Origin: Pseudomonadota bacterium
GTDB taxonomy: Bacteria > Pseudomonadota > Alphaproteobacteria > Rhizobiales > Hyphomicrobiaceae
Reading direction: 5' to 3'
Assembly: GCA_023387235.1 (NCBI GenBank)
Contig: JAEWIJ010000075.1
Span: forward strand, 1 to 30,618
Length of the DNA: 30,618 nt
The notes below the pieces were generated by a model, which did not search any database, was not told the DNA's origin, and saw only the letters and a program-made list of their open reading frames with translations. How positions within the stretch are numbered: the stretch's first letter is position 1; each line of letters opens with the position of its first letter. The position numbers and the translations under genes are program-made. Below are positions 16,912 to 25,375 of the stretch, one piece after another.

Positions 16912-18600
16912 ATGCATCACGCCACCCCGCTGATCTCTACAATCGTTGTGGGCCTTTCATTGGCCTTCCTGCTCGGGGCATTGGCGCAGCGTTTGCGTAC
17001 CTCTCCCCTCATCGGCTATTTGCTCGCGGGGGTGCTCGTCGGCCCATTTACGCCGGGCTTCGTTGCTGATCAGGCGCTCGCGGACGAGCTCGCCGAGATC
17101 GGCATCATCCTGCTGATGTTTGGCGTCGGACTTCACTTCTCGTTGAAGGATCTTTGGGCTGTCCGGACAATCGCCATCCCCGGTGCGCTCGGACAGATGG
17201 CTGTCGCGACGCTGCTCGGTCTCGGTCTCGCCCACCTCATGGGCTGGTCGATCGGTGCGGGCATGGTGTTCGGCGTCGCGCTTTCGGTTGCGAGTACGGT
17301 CGTGCTGCTGCGGGCCCTTCAGGAGCGCCGGCTGCTGACGACGGAGAGGGGCCGCATCGCGGTCGGCTGGCTCATCGTAGAAGACATCGCCATGGTCTTC
17401 GCGCTGGTGCTCATTCCCGCGATCGTGCCGCTGATCGACGGCAGCGTGCAGCGCAATGTCGCCTTCGGATTCGGATCGTCCCAGGTCCTCGGTACGGTTG
17501 CGCTGACGATCGCGAAGGTTATGGCGTTCGTGGCGATGATGGTGGTCGTCGGCCGCAGGCTCATACCCTGGCTGCTCCACTACATCGCGCATACGGGCTC
17601 TCGCGAGCTTTTCCGCCTCGGCGTGCTCGCGATCGCGCTCGGTTTCGCATTCGGCGCGGCGAAGCTGTTCGGCGTATCCTTCGCGCTCGGTGCGTTCTTC
17701 GCCGGCATGATCCTGAGCGAGTCCGAGCTCAGCCAGCGCGCCGCCGAGGAGACGCTCCCGCTCCGGGACGCCTTCGCGGTCCTCTTCTTCGTTTCCGTCG
17801 GGATGCTGTTCGACCCCTTCATCATCGTGCGGGACTTCTGGCCGGTGATCGCGACCGTGGCCATCATCGTCATCGGCAAGTCTCTGGCGGCGCTCGCCAT
17901 CGTGCGCGCGTTCGGCCATCCCATGAGTACGGCGCTGACGATCTCGGCGAGCCTTGCGCAGATCGGCGAGTTCTCCTTCATTCTCGCCGGTCTCGGCGTG
18001 GCCTTGGGCGTGCTCGGGCCGGATGCGCGCGCGCTCATCCTCGCCGGTGCGCTGATCTCGATTCTTCTGAACCCGCTGATCTTCATCGCCCTCGATCATG
18101 CAAAGCCCTGGCTGGATCGTCTGGAGGGGCGCGAGGATCCGGCGCAGCCGCGCGAGCCCGAGCCGGAAAAGATCGAGCCGACCAAGCTCGAGGATCACGC
18201 TGTGCTGATCGGTCATGGTCGCGTCGGCCATCGCATCGGCGATGCCCTGCGCGAGGCCGGCATTCCGCTTTTCGTCATGGACGAGAGCGAGGACGTGGTC
18301 CAGGCGCTCAAGGATCAAGGCGTCGAAGCCGTCGACGTCAACGCCGTGACGAACCTCAAGGTGGCCAATCTCGAAAAGGCGCGCTGCCTTCTCGTCGCCA
18401 TCCACGAGAACTTCGAGGCCGGCCAGATCGTCGAGCAGGCGCGCGCGATGGCGCCCAACCTCGTCATTCTGGCGCGCGGGCATTCCGAGGCCGAGAAAGC
18501 CCATCTCGAGAGCTGTGGAGCGACCTCGGTCGTGCTCGGTTCCCAGGAGATCTCCGGCGCGATGATGAGGTCGTATTGGACCATCGTGCCGACAGAGTAG
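16912..18600 (+). CDS. YbaL/KefB-type monovalent cation:proton antiporter (CPA2) with RCK domain, copy 2
   Basis: A 562-residue tandem paralogue of the preceding antiporter, with nearly identical long stretches (for example LLMFGVGLHFSLKDLWAVRT and the region from LHYIAHTGSRELFRLGVLAI to DAFAVLFFVSVGMLFD) and the same architecture: about 12 helices, a charged linker (around 400-425, rich in Glu and Pro) and an RCK/TrkA-N domain with GHGRVGHRIG and VMDESED. Differences cluster in the linker, the RCK domain and the extreme C-terminus, so the two copies may respond to different nucleotide or redox signals. AGGAG lies about 14 nt before the ATG, which is long. A PEP-mutase-like gene follows after 9 bp and is probably cotranscribed. 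Confidence 0.92.
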   Translation: MHHATPLISTIVVGLSLAFLLGALAQRLRTSPLIGYLLAGVLVGPFTPGFVADQALADELAEIGIILLMFGVGLHFSLKDLWAVRTIAIPGALGQMAVATLLGLGLAHLMGWSIGAGMVFGVALSVASTVVLLRALQERRLLTTERGRIAVGWLIVEDIAMVFALVLIPAIVPLIDGSVQRNVAFGFGSSQVLGTVALTIAKVMAFVAMMVVVGRRLIPWLLHYIAHTGSRELFRLGVLAIALGFAFGAAKLFGVSFALGAFFAGMILSESELSQRAAEETLPLRDAFAVLFFVSVGMLFDPFIIVRDFWPVIATVAIIVIGKSLAALAIVRAFGHPMSTALTISASLAQIGEFSFILAGLGVALGVLGPDARALILAGALISILLNPLIFIALDHAKPWLDRLEGREDPAQPREPEPEKIEPTKLEDHAVLIGHGRVGHRIGDALREAGIPLFVMDESEDVVQALKDQGVEAVDVNAVTNLKVANLEKARCLLVAIHENFEAGQIVEQARAMAPNLVILARGHSEAEKAHLESCGATSVVLGSQEISGAMMRSYWTIVPTE

Positions 18601-18609
18601 GAGAGCGCC

Positions 18610-19431
18610 ATGTCCCTTACTGTTGATGAGAAATCACGCCGCTTCGTCGCTCTGCACGAGCGTGACGGCGCATTCGTCATTCCCAATCCCTGGGATGCGG
18701 GCTCGGCGCGTGTTCTCGCCGCACTCGGCTTCGAGGCACTCGCGACGTCGAGCGGCGCCTGCGCCGGCGTGCTCGGCCGCACGGATGGACACGTCACGCG
18801 CGCCGAAGCCATTGCTCACGCCAAGGTCATCGTCGAGGCGAGCGATCTTCCCGTTGCCGCCGACCTCGAGAACGGTTTCGGCGATGGCGTCGACGATGTT
18901 GCCGAGACGATCCGCGCGGCGGGCAGTATCGGCCTCGTCGGCGGCTCGATCGAGGACCACGCAGGACCCGGCAAGGCCATCTACGACTTCGATCATGCCG
19001 TGCGGCGCGTCGAGGCCGGTATTGCCGCGGCGCGCGCCCTGCCGTTCCGCTTCGTGTTCACCGCACGCGCGGAGAATTTCATCCGCGGCAAGCCGGACCT
19101 CGACGACACCATCCGCCGCCTGAAGGCCTACGAGCAGGCCGGCGCCGACGTACTCTTCGCGCCGGGGCTGCCGGACATCGCCGCCGTGCGCCAAGTCTGC
19201 GCGAGCCTCGCCCGGCCCTTCAACTTCATGGTCGGAATCAAGGGGCGCTCGTTCACGGTCGCGGATCTGTCCGCCGCCGGCGTCAAGCGGATCAGCCTCG
19301 CCGGCTCGCTCCATCGTGCGGCCATGACGGCGCTCATCGACGCTGCGCGCGAGGTCCGCGATCAGGGGACGTTCGGCTATCTGGATCGGTCCGTGCCCGG
19401 ACCCGAGCTGAACAAGATGCTGGAGGGCTGA
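18610..19431 (+). CDS. Isocitrate lyase/PEP mutase family protein
   Basis: A 273-residue TIM-barrel enzyme of the isocitrate lyase/PEP mutase superfamily, whose members act on C-C or C-P bonds of 2-oxo acids (methylisocitrate lyase, oxaloacetate decarboxylase, phosphonopyruvate-related enzymes). Visible motifs are FVIPNPWDAGSARVL, the Asp-containing PVAADLENGFGD, GGSIEDHAG, and FVFTARAENF. The isocitrate-lyase KKCGH cysteine motif is absent, as in the non-lyase PEP-mutase-like branch, so lyase activity on isocitrate is unlikely. GGAGAG precedes the ATG, 9 bp after antiporter copy 2, suggesting cotranscription without an obvious functional link. It converges with the leftward gene at 19440, with a 12-nt palindrome (GAGCGCGCGCTC, 19430-19441) spanning both ends. 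Confidence 0.87.
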   Translation: MSLTVDEKSRRFVALHERDGAFVIPNPWDAGSARVLAALGFEALATSSGACAGVLGRTDGHVTRAEAIAHAKVIVEASDLPVAADLENGFGDGVDDVAETIRAAGSIGLVGGSIEDHAGPGKAIYDFDHAVRRVEAGIAAARALPFRFVFTARAENFIRGKPDLDDTIRRLKAYEQAGADVLFAPGLPDIAAVRQVCASLARPFNFMVGIKGRSFTVADLSAAGVKRISLAGSLHRAAMTALIDAAREVRDQGTFGYLDRSVPGPELNKMLEG

Positions 19432-19439
19432 GCGCGCGC

Positions 19440-19883
19440 TCACCCGCGCGCTTCGGCAGCAAGGCGCGCAATGGTCTCGCGATGCTTGTCGAGCGGCTGT
19501 CCGGCGGCCGCAGCGGCTTTCAGCAGATCGTCGATCGACTCGCCGCGTGCCGCCCGCGCAATGGCCCAGAGCAGTGCCGAGCGAAAGCCGCTGGCGCAGA
19601 ACACGAGCACGGGCCCCTCTGCACCATCGAGCACCGCATTGAAGTGCCGCGCGTGCTTGGCGGTGAGCGTCGGCATCGTGAAGGTGATGTGATGACTTGC
19701 GATGCCGGCTTCGGCTGCGGCCTCATCGAGGCGTGCCGCCTTCGGCTGTCCGATCCACGCTTCTCCATCCGGGCGGTTGTTGACGATCGCGCGGAAGCCG
19801 CGCTTCGCCAAGCCGGCGAGATCGTCGGGCTTGAGCTGGCCGCAGACGGCGACGTTCGAGGCAAGGAAAGTCGGTTCTTGCAT
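19440..19883 (-). CDS. TIGR01244/DUF442 family phosphatase- or sulfurtransferase-like protein
   Basis: A 147-residue single-domain protein of the beta-lactamase-hydrolase-like (Blh N-terminal) family, a dual-specificity-phosphatase fold with rhodanese-like active site. The catalytic loop is VFCASGFRSA (Cys at about residue 100 with Arg five positions later), and the N-terminus has the characteristic VAVCGQLKPDDLAGLAKRGFRAIVNNRPDGE. Family members are linked to sulfide or persulfide handling in some bacteria, but this protein lacks the fused metallo-beta-lactamase domain and has no sulfur genes beside it, so the substrate is unknown. It follows the VOC gene by 30 bp and is likely cotranscribed. 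Confidence 0.85.
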   Translation of the reverse strand: MQEPTFLASNVAVCGQLKPDDLAGLAKRGFRAIVNNRPDGEAWIGQPKAARLDEAAAEAGIASHHITFTMPTLTAKHARHFNAVLDGAEGPVLVFCASGFRSALLWAIARAARGESIDDLLKAAAAAGQPLDKHRETIARLAAEARG

Positions 19884-19913
19884 GGTGTCTGGCCTCAGCC
19901 GTGTTCGGTATGA

Positions 19914-20312
19914 TCAGGCGCGTGGATCGTCAGCCTTGAGCGGTTCGTTGAAGGTCAGCTTGTTACCGAACGGATCGGTGAGCGTGAAGGTCTTGGCGTC
20001 CCAGGGCGCATCGTTGAGGCCGGGCTTGGCATAGCGGTAGTCCTTGGCGGCCAGCTCGGCTTGAAAGGACACGATCCCGCGCATCCATATGAACACCGCC
20101 GAGCCAGGGGTCGCATCGCCGTAGTGCTCGGTCAGATGCAGGCGGAGGCCTGCACGCGAGACCTGCATGTACAGCGGAAAATTGTCGCCGAACCGGTGCT
20201 CCCAGTCGACCTTGAACCCCAGGAATTCGACATAGAACTCGAGCGCCTTCTCGACGGAGAAGATGCGCAGGGTGGGAATCACGTCCTTGAATTCGGGAGT
20301 CTGGTCCGTCAT
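19914..20312 (-). CDS. VOC superfamily protein (glyoxalase/bleomycin resistance-like)
   Basis: A 132-residue protein with one vicinal-oxygen-chelate unit pair. Features: VIPTLRIFSVEKALEFYVEFLGFKVDWEHRF at the N-terminus, the LRLHLTEHYGD strand near the middle, and the C-terminal TFTLTDPFGNKLTFNEP motif typical of bleomycin-resistance/glyoxalase-fold proteins. His60-region and Glu at the C-terminal strand could be metal ligands, but enzyme versus binding function cannot be decided. It is the first of two leftward genes and starts next to the 334-bp region shared with fdnG. True antibiotic resistance is not implied. Confidence 0.83.
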   Translation of the reverse strand: MTDQTPEFKDVIPTLRIFSVEKALEFYVEFLGFKVDWEHRFGDNFPLYMQVSRAGLRLHLTEHYGDATPGSAVFIWMRGIVSFQAELAAKDYRYAKPGLNDAPWDAKTFTLTDPFGNKLTFNEPLKADDPRA

Positions 20313-20646
20313 GGCCGGAATCGTATGTCCACCGCAGCGCGCGCGTCAACGACCGCCGCCGCCGCCGCCGAAGTTCGCGATTTTCACATCTTGCGATTGA
20401 TTGATTGTATATCTGAATGAATGGGTTAGAGCGAGGGCAACTCCGTCCGCGGAGATTATTGCTGCGATGCAAAATTAGTCAGCGTTTACAACGCGAAACC
20501 CCATGTGTAATAGTTCTAATATTCGAGGAGTCTCGCCCGGGTGGTGGTCGGCTTCGAAGACACTAGTCTTCTTTGTACGACGCGCGCCAAGGACGGGATC
20601 GGCAATCTCCGTACGTCGGCGCGATGGCAAGGCGGAGAGGTATCTC
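20313..20646. other. Divergent intergenic region upstream of the formate dehydrogenase operon
   Basis: No gene is supported in this 334-bp stretch. It holds a CCG trinucleotide run of six units (20353-20370) near the VOC start, an AT-rich patch (about 20395-20425), and a perfect 6-bp hairpin GAAGAC-ACTA-GTCTTC (20556-20571). A weak candidate promoter for fdnG is TTTACA (20485-20490) and TAATAG (20508-20513) with 17-bp spacing. Transcription from there would give a leader of about 130 nt containing the hairpin. I find no convincing FNR box or sigma-54 site. Confidence 0.5.
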
Positions 20647-23600
20647 ATGAACGTGCAATTCTCACGACGCCAGTTCCTGAAAGGGGCGGGCGCGGGGGTT
20701 GCGGGTTCGGCGATTGGAGCCTTTGGCTTCGGGGGAGCTGAGGTTGCGCTGGCGCAAGCGGCGCATTCCTTCAAGCTTTCCAAGGCGACCGAAACCCGCA
20801 ATACGTGTCCGTACTGCTCGGTGAGCTGCGGCATGATCCTTTACAGTCGCGGTGATGTGAAGAAAGGCGAGAAAGCCGACATCTTCCACATCGAAGGCGA
20901 CGTCGATAACCCGGTGAACCGCGGCACGCTGTGCCCGAAGGGCGCCGGCGTCCTCGACTTCATCCATTCGAAGCAGCGCGTCACCGAGCCCCTGTACAGG
21001 AAGCCCGGCAGCGACAAGTTCGAGCCGGTCACCTGGGATTTCGCGATGGAACGCATCGCGAAGCTCATGAAGGAGGACCGCGACGCGAACTTCGTCGAGA
21101 AGACGCGCGACGGTGTGACCGTCAATCGATGGCCCACCATGGGCTTCCTGGCCGGCTGTGCGACCTCGAACGAGGCGGGCTGGGTCACCTGGAAGGCCAT
21201 CCGCAGCCTCGGCATTGTTCAGGTCGATAACCAGGCACGTATCTGACACGCCCCGACGGTAGCCAGTCTGGCTCCGACATTTGGGCGTGGCGCGATGACG
21301 AACTCCTGGACCGACATCAAGAACGCCGATGTCGTGCTCATCATGGGCGGCAACGCGGCCGAAGCGCATCCGTGCGGCTTCAAATGGGTCACGGAAGCCA
21401 AGCACCATAACAAGGCGCGACTGATCGTCGTCGATCCGCGCTTCACGCGCTCGGCCTCGGTATCGGACTTCTACTGTCCGATCCGTGCCGGCACCGATAC
21501 CGCGTATCTGCTCGGCGTGATCAACTACCTGCTGACGAACGACAAGATCCATCGCGATTACGTGGCGAACTACACGGATGTCTCGTACATCGTGAAGGAC
21601 GGCTTCTCGTTCGACGAGCAGGAGGGCGTGTACTCCGGCTTCAATGCGAATAGCCGGTCGTACAACCGCGACACGTGGGACTACGAGATCGGGCCCGACG
21701 GCTTCGTCGTGCGCGATACGACCCTCGAGCATCCGCGCTCGGTCTACCAGCTTCTGAAGAAGCATGTCTCCCGCTACACGCCGGAGATGGTGGAGCGCAT
21801 CTGCGGATCGCCGAAGGATAAGTTCCTCAAGGTCTGCGAGATGGTCTCATCGACCGCCAATGGCGAGAAGTCGATGACGATCATGTATGCGCTGGGTTGG
21901 ACGCAGCACAGCCACGGCTCGCAGAATATCCGCACCGCGGCGATGATCCAGCTCCTGCTGGGCAATCAGGGCGTTCCGGGCGGTGGCGTCAACGCGCTGC
22001 GCGGTCACTCGAACGTGCAGGGCCTAACGGACCTCGGCGTGCTCGCGCATCTGACGCCGGGCTATCTCGGGATTCCCCGTGACAGCGAGCCGACGTTCGC
22101 GGCGCACATTGCCGCGCGCAACTTCCGTCCACTGCAGCCGAACTCGGTCAGCTTCTGGCAGAACTACAAGAAGTTCTACGTCAGCCTGCTGAAGTCGATG
22201 TACGGCGCCAATGCGACGGCGGAGAACGAGTTCGGCTATGCGTGGCTGCCGAAGATCGACAAGGTCTACGATACGCTGCAGATCTTCGATCTCGTCTACC
22301 AGGGCAAGGTGAACGGCTTCGTCTGCCAGGGCTTCAACCCACTCCTCTCCGTCCCGAACAAGGCGAAGATGACGGCGGGCCTCTCGAAGCTGAAGTTCCT
22401 CGTCGCCATCGATCCGCTCATGACGGACACGGCGAAGTTCTGGGAAAATCACGGTGAGGCCAATCCGGTCGATCCGTCGAAGATCCAGACTGAGGTGTTC
22501 ATGCTCCCGGCGACGACGTTCGCCGAGGACGACGGCACGTTCACCAACTCCTCGCGCACACTCAACTGGCGCTGGAAGGCGGCGGACGGGCCGGGGCAGT
22601 CTCGGACGGATATCGCGATCATGTCGGAGCTCTATCTCCGCATTCGCGAGATGTACGAGAAGCAGGGTGGCACCGCTGCCGAGCCCGTGCTCAAGCTCGA
22701 TTGGAACTATGCCAATCCGAAGCTTCCGACGGCCGACGAGCTCCTGCGCGAGCTCAACGGCAAAGCGCTGGTCGACATTCCCGATCCGGCCGATGCGACG
22801 AAGTCCCTCTACAAGGCGGGACAGCAGCTCGCGACGTTCGGTCATCTCAGGGATGACGGCACGACCTCCTCGGCGTGCTGGATCTACACCGGCGCCTATA
22901 CCGAGCGCGGCAACATGACGGCCCGGCGCGACAACGCCGATCCGTCGGGCAAGAACGTGTTCCCCAACTGGGGTTTCGCGTGGCCGGCCAACCGCCGCGT
23001 TCTCTACAACCGCGCCTCGGCCGATCCGTCGGGCAAGGCGTGGAGCGAGCGCAAGTCGTACATCACCTGGAACGGCAAGACCTGGGGTGGCGCGGACGTG
23101 CCGGACTACGGTCCGACGCTCGCTCCGGAGAGGGCGGCCGGTCCCTTCATCATGAATGCCGAGGGCGTCGCACGTCTCTTCGCCCGCAAGCTCATGGCCG
23201 AAGGGCCGTTCCCTGAGCACTACGAGCCGTTCGAGAGCCCGGTCGCCAACGCGCTCCATCCGAAGACGTCGAACAACCCGGCTGCGCGTGTCTTCCAGAA
23301 GGATCGCGAGGAGTTCGGCGACGCCAAGAAGTTCCCGTATGTGGCGACGACCTATCGCCTCACCGAGCACTTCCACTGGTGGACGAAGACCAACAAGCTG
23401 AACGCGATCGTGCAGCCCGAGTTCTTCGTCGAGATTTCTCCCGAGCTTGCGAAGGAGAAGAACATCTCGAACGGGCAGTGGGTGAAGGTCTCGTCCAACC
23501 GTGGTTCGGTCAAGGGCAAGGCGGTCATCACCAAGCGCATTCCGGCGCTCAAGGTGGACGGCAAGACGGTGCACACCGTCGGCATGCCGATCCACTACGG

Positions 23601-23736
23601 GTTCATTGGCGAGACCAAGACGGCGATCGGCGTGAACTCGCTGACGCCCTACGTCGGCGACGCCAACACGAACACGCCGGAGTACAAGGCGTTCCTCGTC
23701 AACATCGAGCCGCTCAGCGGCCCGGCCGTAAGCTGA
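20647..23736 (+). CDS. fdnG: Selenocysteine-containing formate dehydrogenase-N/-O alpha subunit
   Basis: Catalytic subunit of the membrane-bound, periplasm-facing formate dehydrogenase (formate to CO2, bis-MGD molybdenum/tungsten, one [4Fe-4S]). The reading frame of 1030 codons includes an in-frame TGA at 21244-21246, codon 200, which I read as selenocysteine: the flanks NQARI-U-HAPTVASLAPTFGRG match the FdnG active site and a SECIS hairpin follows directly. A twin-arginine signal (SRRQFLKGAGAGVAG) opens the protein; the cluster ligands CPYCSVSC and TLCPKG follow. The rest shows the family core (MGGNAAEAHP, LGWTQHSHGSQNIR, NEAEFFVEISP-type C-terminal domain). GGAGAGG precedes the ATG at 20647; an upstream extension to 20503 would bury the Tat signal. 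Fully intact apart from the recoded stop. A standard translation wrongly breaks it into two ORFs. Confidence 0.96.
21244..21289 (+). promoter_or_regulatory. UGA selenocysteine codon with bacterial SECIS element
   Basis: Directly after the TGA, CACGCCC (21247-21253) pairs perfectly with GGGCGTG (21283-21289). Above it, GG (21258-21259) pairs with CC (21274-21275), a bulged T at 21260 follows, then AGCCA (21261-21265) pairs with TGGCT (21269-21273) around a GTC loop. The bulged U below an apical stem with a G-containing minimal loop matches the E. coli fdnG/fdhF SECIS recognised by the SelB C-terminal winged helices. Confidence 0.93.
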
Positions 23737-23748
23737 GGGAGGGCTGAC

Positions 23749-24654
23749 ATGTCTCAACTTCAACCGGCCTTCGGCCTGACCAAGCGCTCCGCCACCACCG
23801 GGGCGCTGGCCCCGGGCAAGGCGGACACGCCGGTCGCCAAGATGATCGATGTCTCGAAGTGCATCGGCTGCAAGGCGTGCCAAGTGGCCTGCATGGAGTG
23901 GAACGATCTGCGCCAGGACATCGAGGAGAACGTGGGTGTCTACGACAACCCCCACGATCTCTCGCCGAACACCTGGACGCTGATGCGCTTTGCCGAATGG
24001 GAGAATCCCGAGCGCAATCAGTTCGAGTGGCTGATCCGCAAGGACGGCTGCATGCATTGCCAGGACCCGGGCTGCCTCAAGGCGTGCCCGGCGCCCGGTG
24101 CGATCGTGCAGTACTCGAACGGCATCGTCGACTTCATCTCCGCGAACTGCATCGGCTGCGGGTATTGCGTGAAGGGCTGCCCCTTCAACATTCCCCGCAT
24201 CTCGACGGCCGACAACAAGGCCTACAAGTGCACGCTCTGCTCCGACCGCGTGGCCGTCGGCCAGGGCCCCGCGTGCGCCAAGGCGTGCCCCACGAAGGCC
24301 ATCACCTTCGGCACGAAGGACGACATGAAGAAGCTCGCGGCCGAGCGCGTCGCGGACCTCAAGGAGCGCGGCTGGTCGAAGGCCGGCCTCTACGATCCGC
24401 CCGGCGTGCAGGGGACGCACGTCATGTACGTCCTCCACCACCTCGACAAGCCCGCGCTCTATGCGGGCCTGCCCGAGAACCCGCGCATCAGCCCGCTCGT
24501 CGAAATCTGGAAGGGTGCCGGCAAGTATGCGGGCATGGCACTCCTCGGTCTGACGGCGGCCTTCGGCGTCGTTCACCATCTCCTCGCGGGCGCCAATCGC
24601 GTCACCGAGGAGGATGAGGAGAACGCCGAGAAGCTCAGGGGAGGCGGCGCATGA
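23749..24654 (+). CDS. fdnH: Formate dehydrogenase beta subunit (four [4Fe-4S] ferredoxin)
   Basis: Electron-transfer subunit carrying electrons from FdnG to the cytochrome subunit. Its 301 residues hold sixteen cluster cysteines in the groups CIGCKACQVAC, CMHCQDPGCLKAC, CIGCGYCVKGC and CTLC...CAKAC. A C-terminal hydrophobic helix (about residues 262-283, AGMALLGLTAAFGVVHHLLAG) anchors it. It has no Tat signal, as expected for a subunit exported together with FdnG. It starts 12 bp after fdnG with GGAGGG, and its stop overlaps the fdnI start by 4 bp (ATGA). The closest named relatives are FdnH/FdoH. Confidence 0.96.
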   Translation: MSQLQPAFGLTKRSATTGALAPGKADTPVAKMIDVSKCIGCKACQVACMEWNDLRQDIEENVGVYDNPHDLSPNTWTLMRFAEWENPERNQFEWLIRKDGCMHCQDPGCLKACPAPGAIVQYSNGIVDFISANCIGCGYCVKGCPFNIPRISTADNKAYKCTLCSDRVAVGQGPACAKACPTKAITFGTKDDMKKLAAERVADLKERGWSKAGLYDPPGVQGTHVMYVLHHLDKPALYAGLPENPRISPLVEIWKGAGKYAGMALLGLTAAFGVVHHLLAGANRVTEEDEENAEKLRGGGA

Positions 24655-25340
24655 GCGAGCACAGGGACGGCGAGGCACACATGCAGGTGCCTCGCTACTC
24701 GGGCAGCGCGCGGATCAACCACTGGATCGTCGCGATCAGCTTCGTGCTGCTGATGATCAGCGGTCTCGCGCTGTTCCATCCGAGCCTCTACTGGCTCACG
24801 GGGCTGTTCGGCGGCGGCGCGACGGCCCGCTGGCTTCACCCCTGGCTCGGCGTGGTGCTGGTGGTCGGCTTCCTCGGCCTGTTCCTGCGCTTCTTCGCGG
24901 CCAACCTGCCCGAGACGACCGATTGGGTCTGGCTCGCCCGTCTCCGCCATGTCCTGGCTGGGCGGGAGGAGTACCTGCCCGAGGTCGGGAAGTACAATGC
25001 CGGCCAGAAGTTCGTCTTCTGGTCGCAGGCCTTCCTGGTGCTGGTCATGTTCGTGACCGGCATCGGCCTCTGGCCGGCCGGGCTCGCCTACTTCGAGCAG
25101 CTCCTGGGCTTCAAGGCCACGATCGACCAGCGGCGGATGGCTGCCGTCATCCATGCCAGCGCCGCCGTGCTCACGATTGCGATCTGGATCATACATGTCT
25201 ACGCGGCGATCTGGGTTCGTGGTACAATCAGCGCCATGACGCGCGGCAGCGTGAGCGGTGGCTGGGCTTGGCGCCACCACCGCAAGTGGCTGCGCAAGGA
25301 AGTCGGAAAGGAGCCTCGCGGCCCTCAGCCGGCTGAATAG
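24651..25340 (+). CDS. fdnI: Formate dehydrogenase gamma subunit, cytochrome b556
   Basis: Diheme cytochrome b membrane anchor that passes electrons to the quinone pool. The 229 residues contain four hydrophobic segments (about 25-45, 62-85, 120-140 and 165-190) with candidate heme His in RINHWIV, LHPWLG, and the late VIHASAAV and IIHVYAA. The C-terminus is cytoplasmic, basic and Trp-rich (GWAWRHHRKWLRKEV). Overlap with fdnH by 4 bp implies coupled translation; fdhE follows after 35 bp. Formate oxidation in the periplasm linked to quinone reduction is the family role; whether it is used aerobically (Fdo-like) or anaerobically (Fdn-like) cannot be decided. Confidence 0.95.
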   Translation: MSEHRDGEAHMQVPRYSGSARINHWIVAISFVLLMISGLALFHPSLYWLTGLFGGGATARWLHPWLGVVLVVGFLGLFLRFFAANLPETTDWVWLARLRHVLAGREEYLPEVGKYNAGQKFVFWSQAFLVLVMFVTGIGLWPAGLAYFEQLLGFKATIDQRRMAAVIHASAAVLTIAIWIIHVYAAIWVRGTISAMTRGSVSGGWAWRHHRKWLRKEVGKEPRGPQPAE

Positions 25341-25375
25341 GGTCGAGTAGACAGTGAACGGAATCAGAGGCTTGG

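Noticed and set aside
19430..19441. GAGCGCGCGCTC palindrome between convergent genes as a bidirectional terminator
   Set aside because: It has no usable loop and no T tract; alternating GC is common in this DNA.
20353..20370. CCG x6 run as a phase-variation microsatellite
   Set aside because: A trinucleotide run outside coding sequence in GC-rich DNA, with no evidence of length variation.
20404..20414. TTGTATATCTG upstream of fdnG as a third regulator box
   Set aside because: Only the left half matches TTGTATACAGG and the palindrome is broken; it looks more like an AT-rich -10 region of the divergent VOC gene.
20503..21246. fdnG as a truncated gene or pseudogene ending at the TGA at 21244
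   Set aside because: The frame continues with strong FdnG homology, a SECIS follows the TGA, and selA/selB/selC are in the same operon, so the TGA encodes selenocysteine.
22024..24678. 884-codon open frame antisense to fdnG-fdnH
   Set aside because: Arg/Glu/His-rich composition and no domain motif; it mirrors the codon bias of the well-supported formate dehydrogenase genes.
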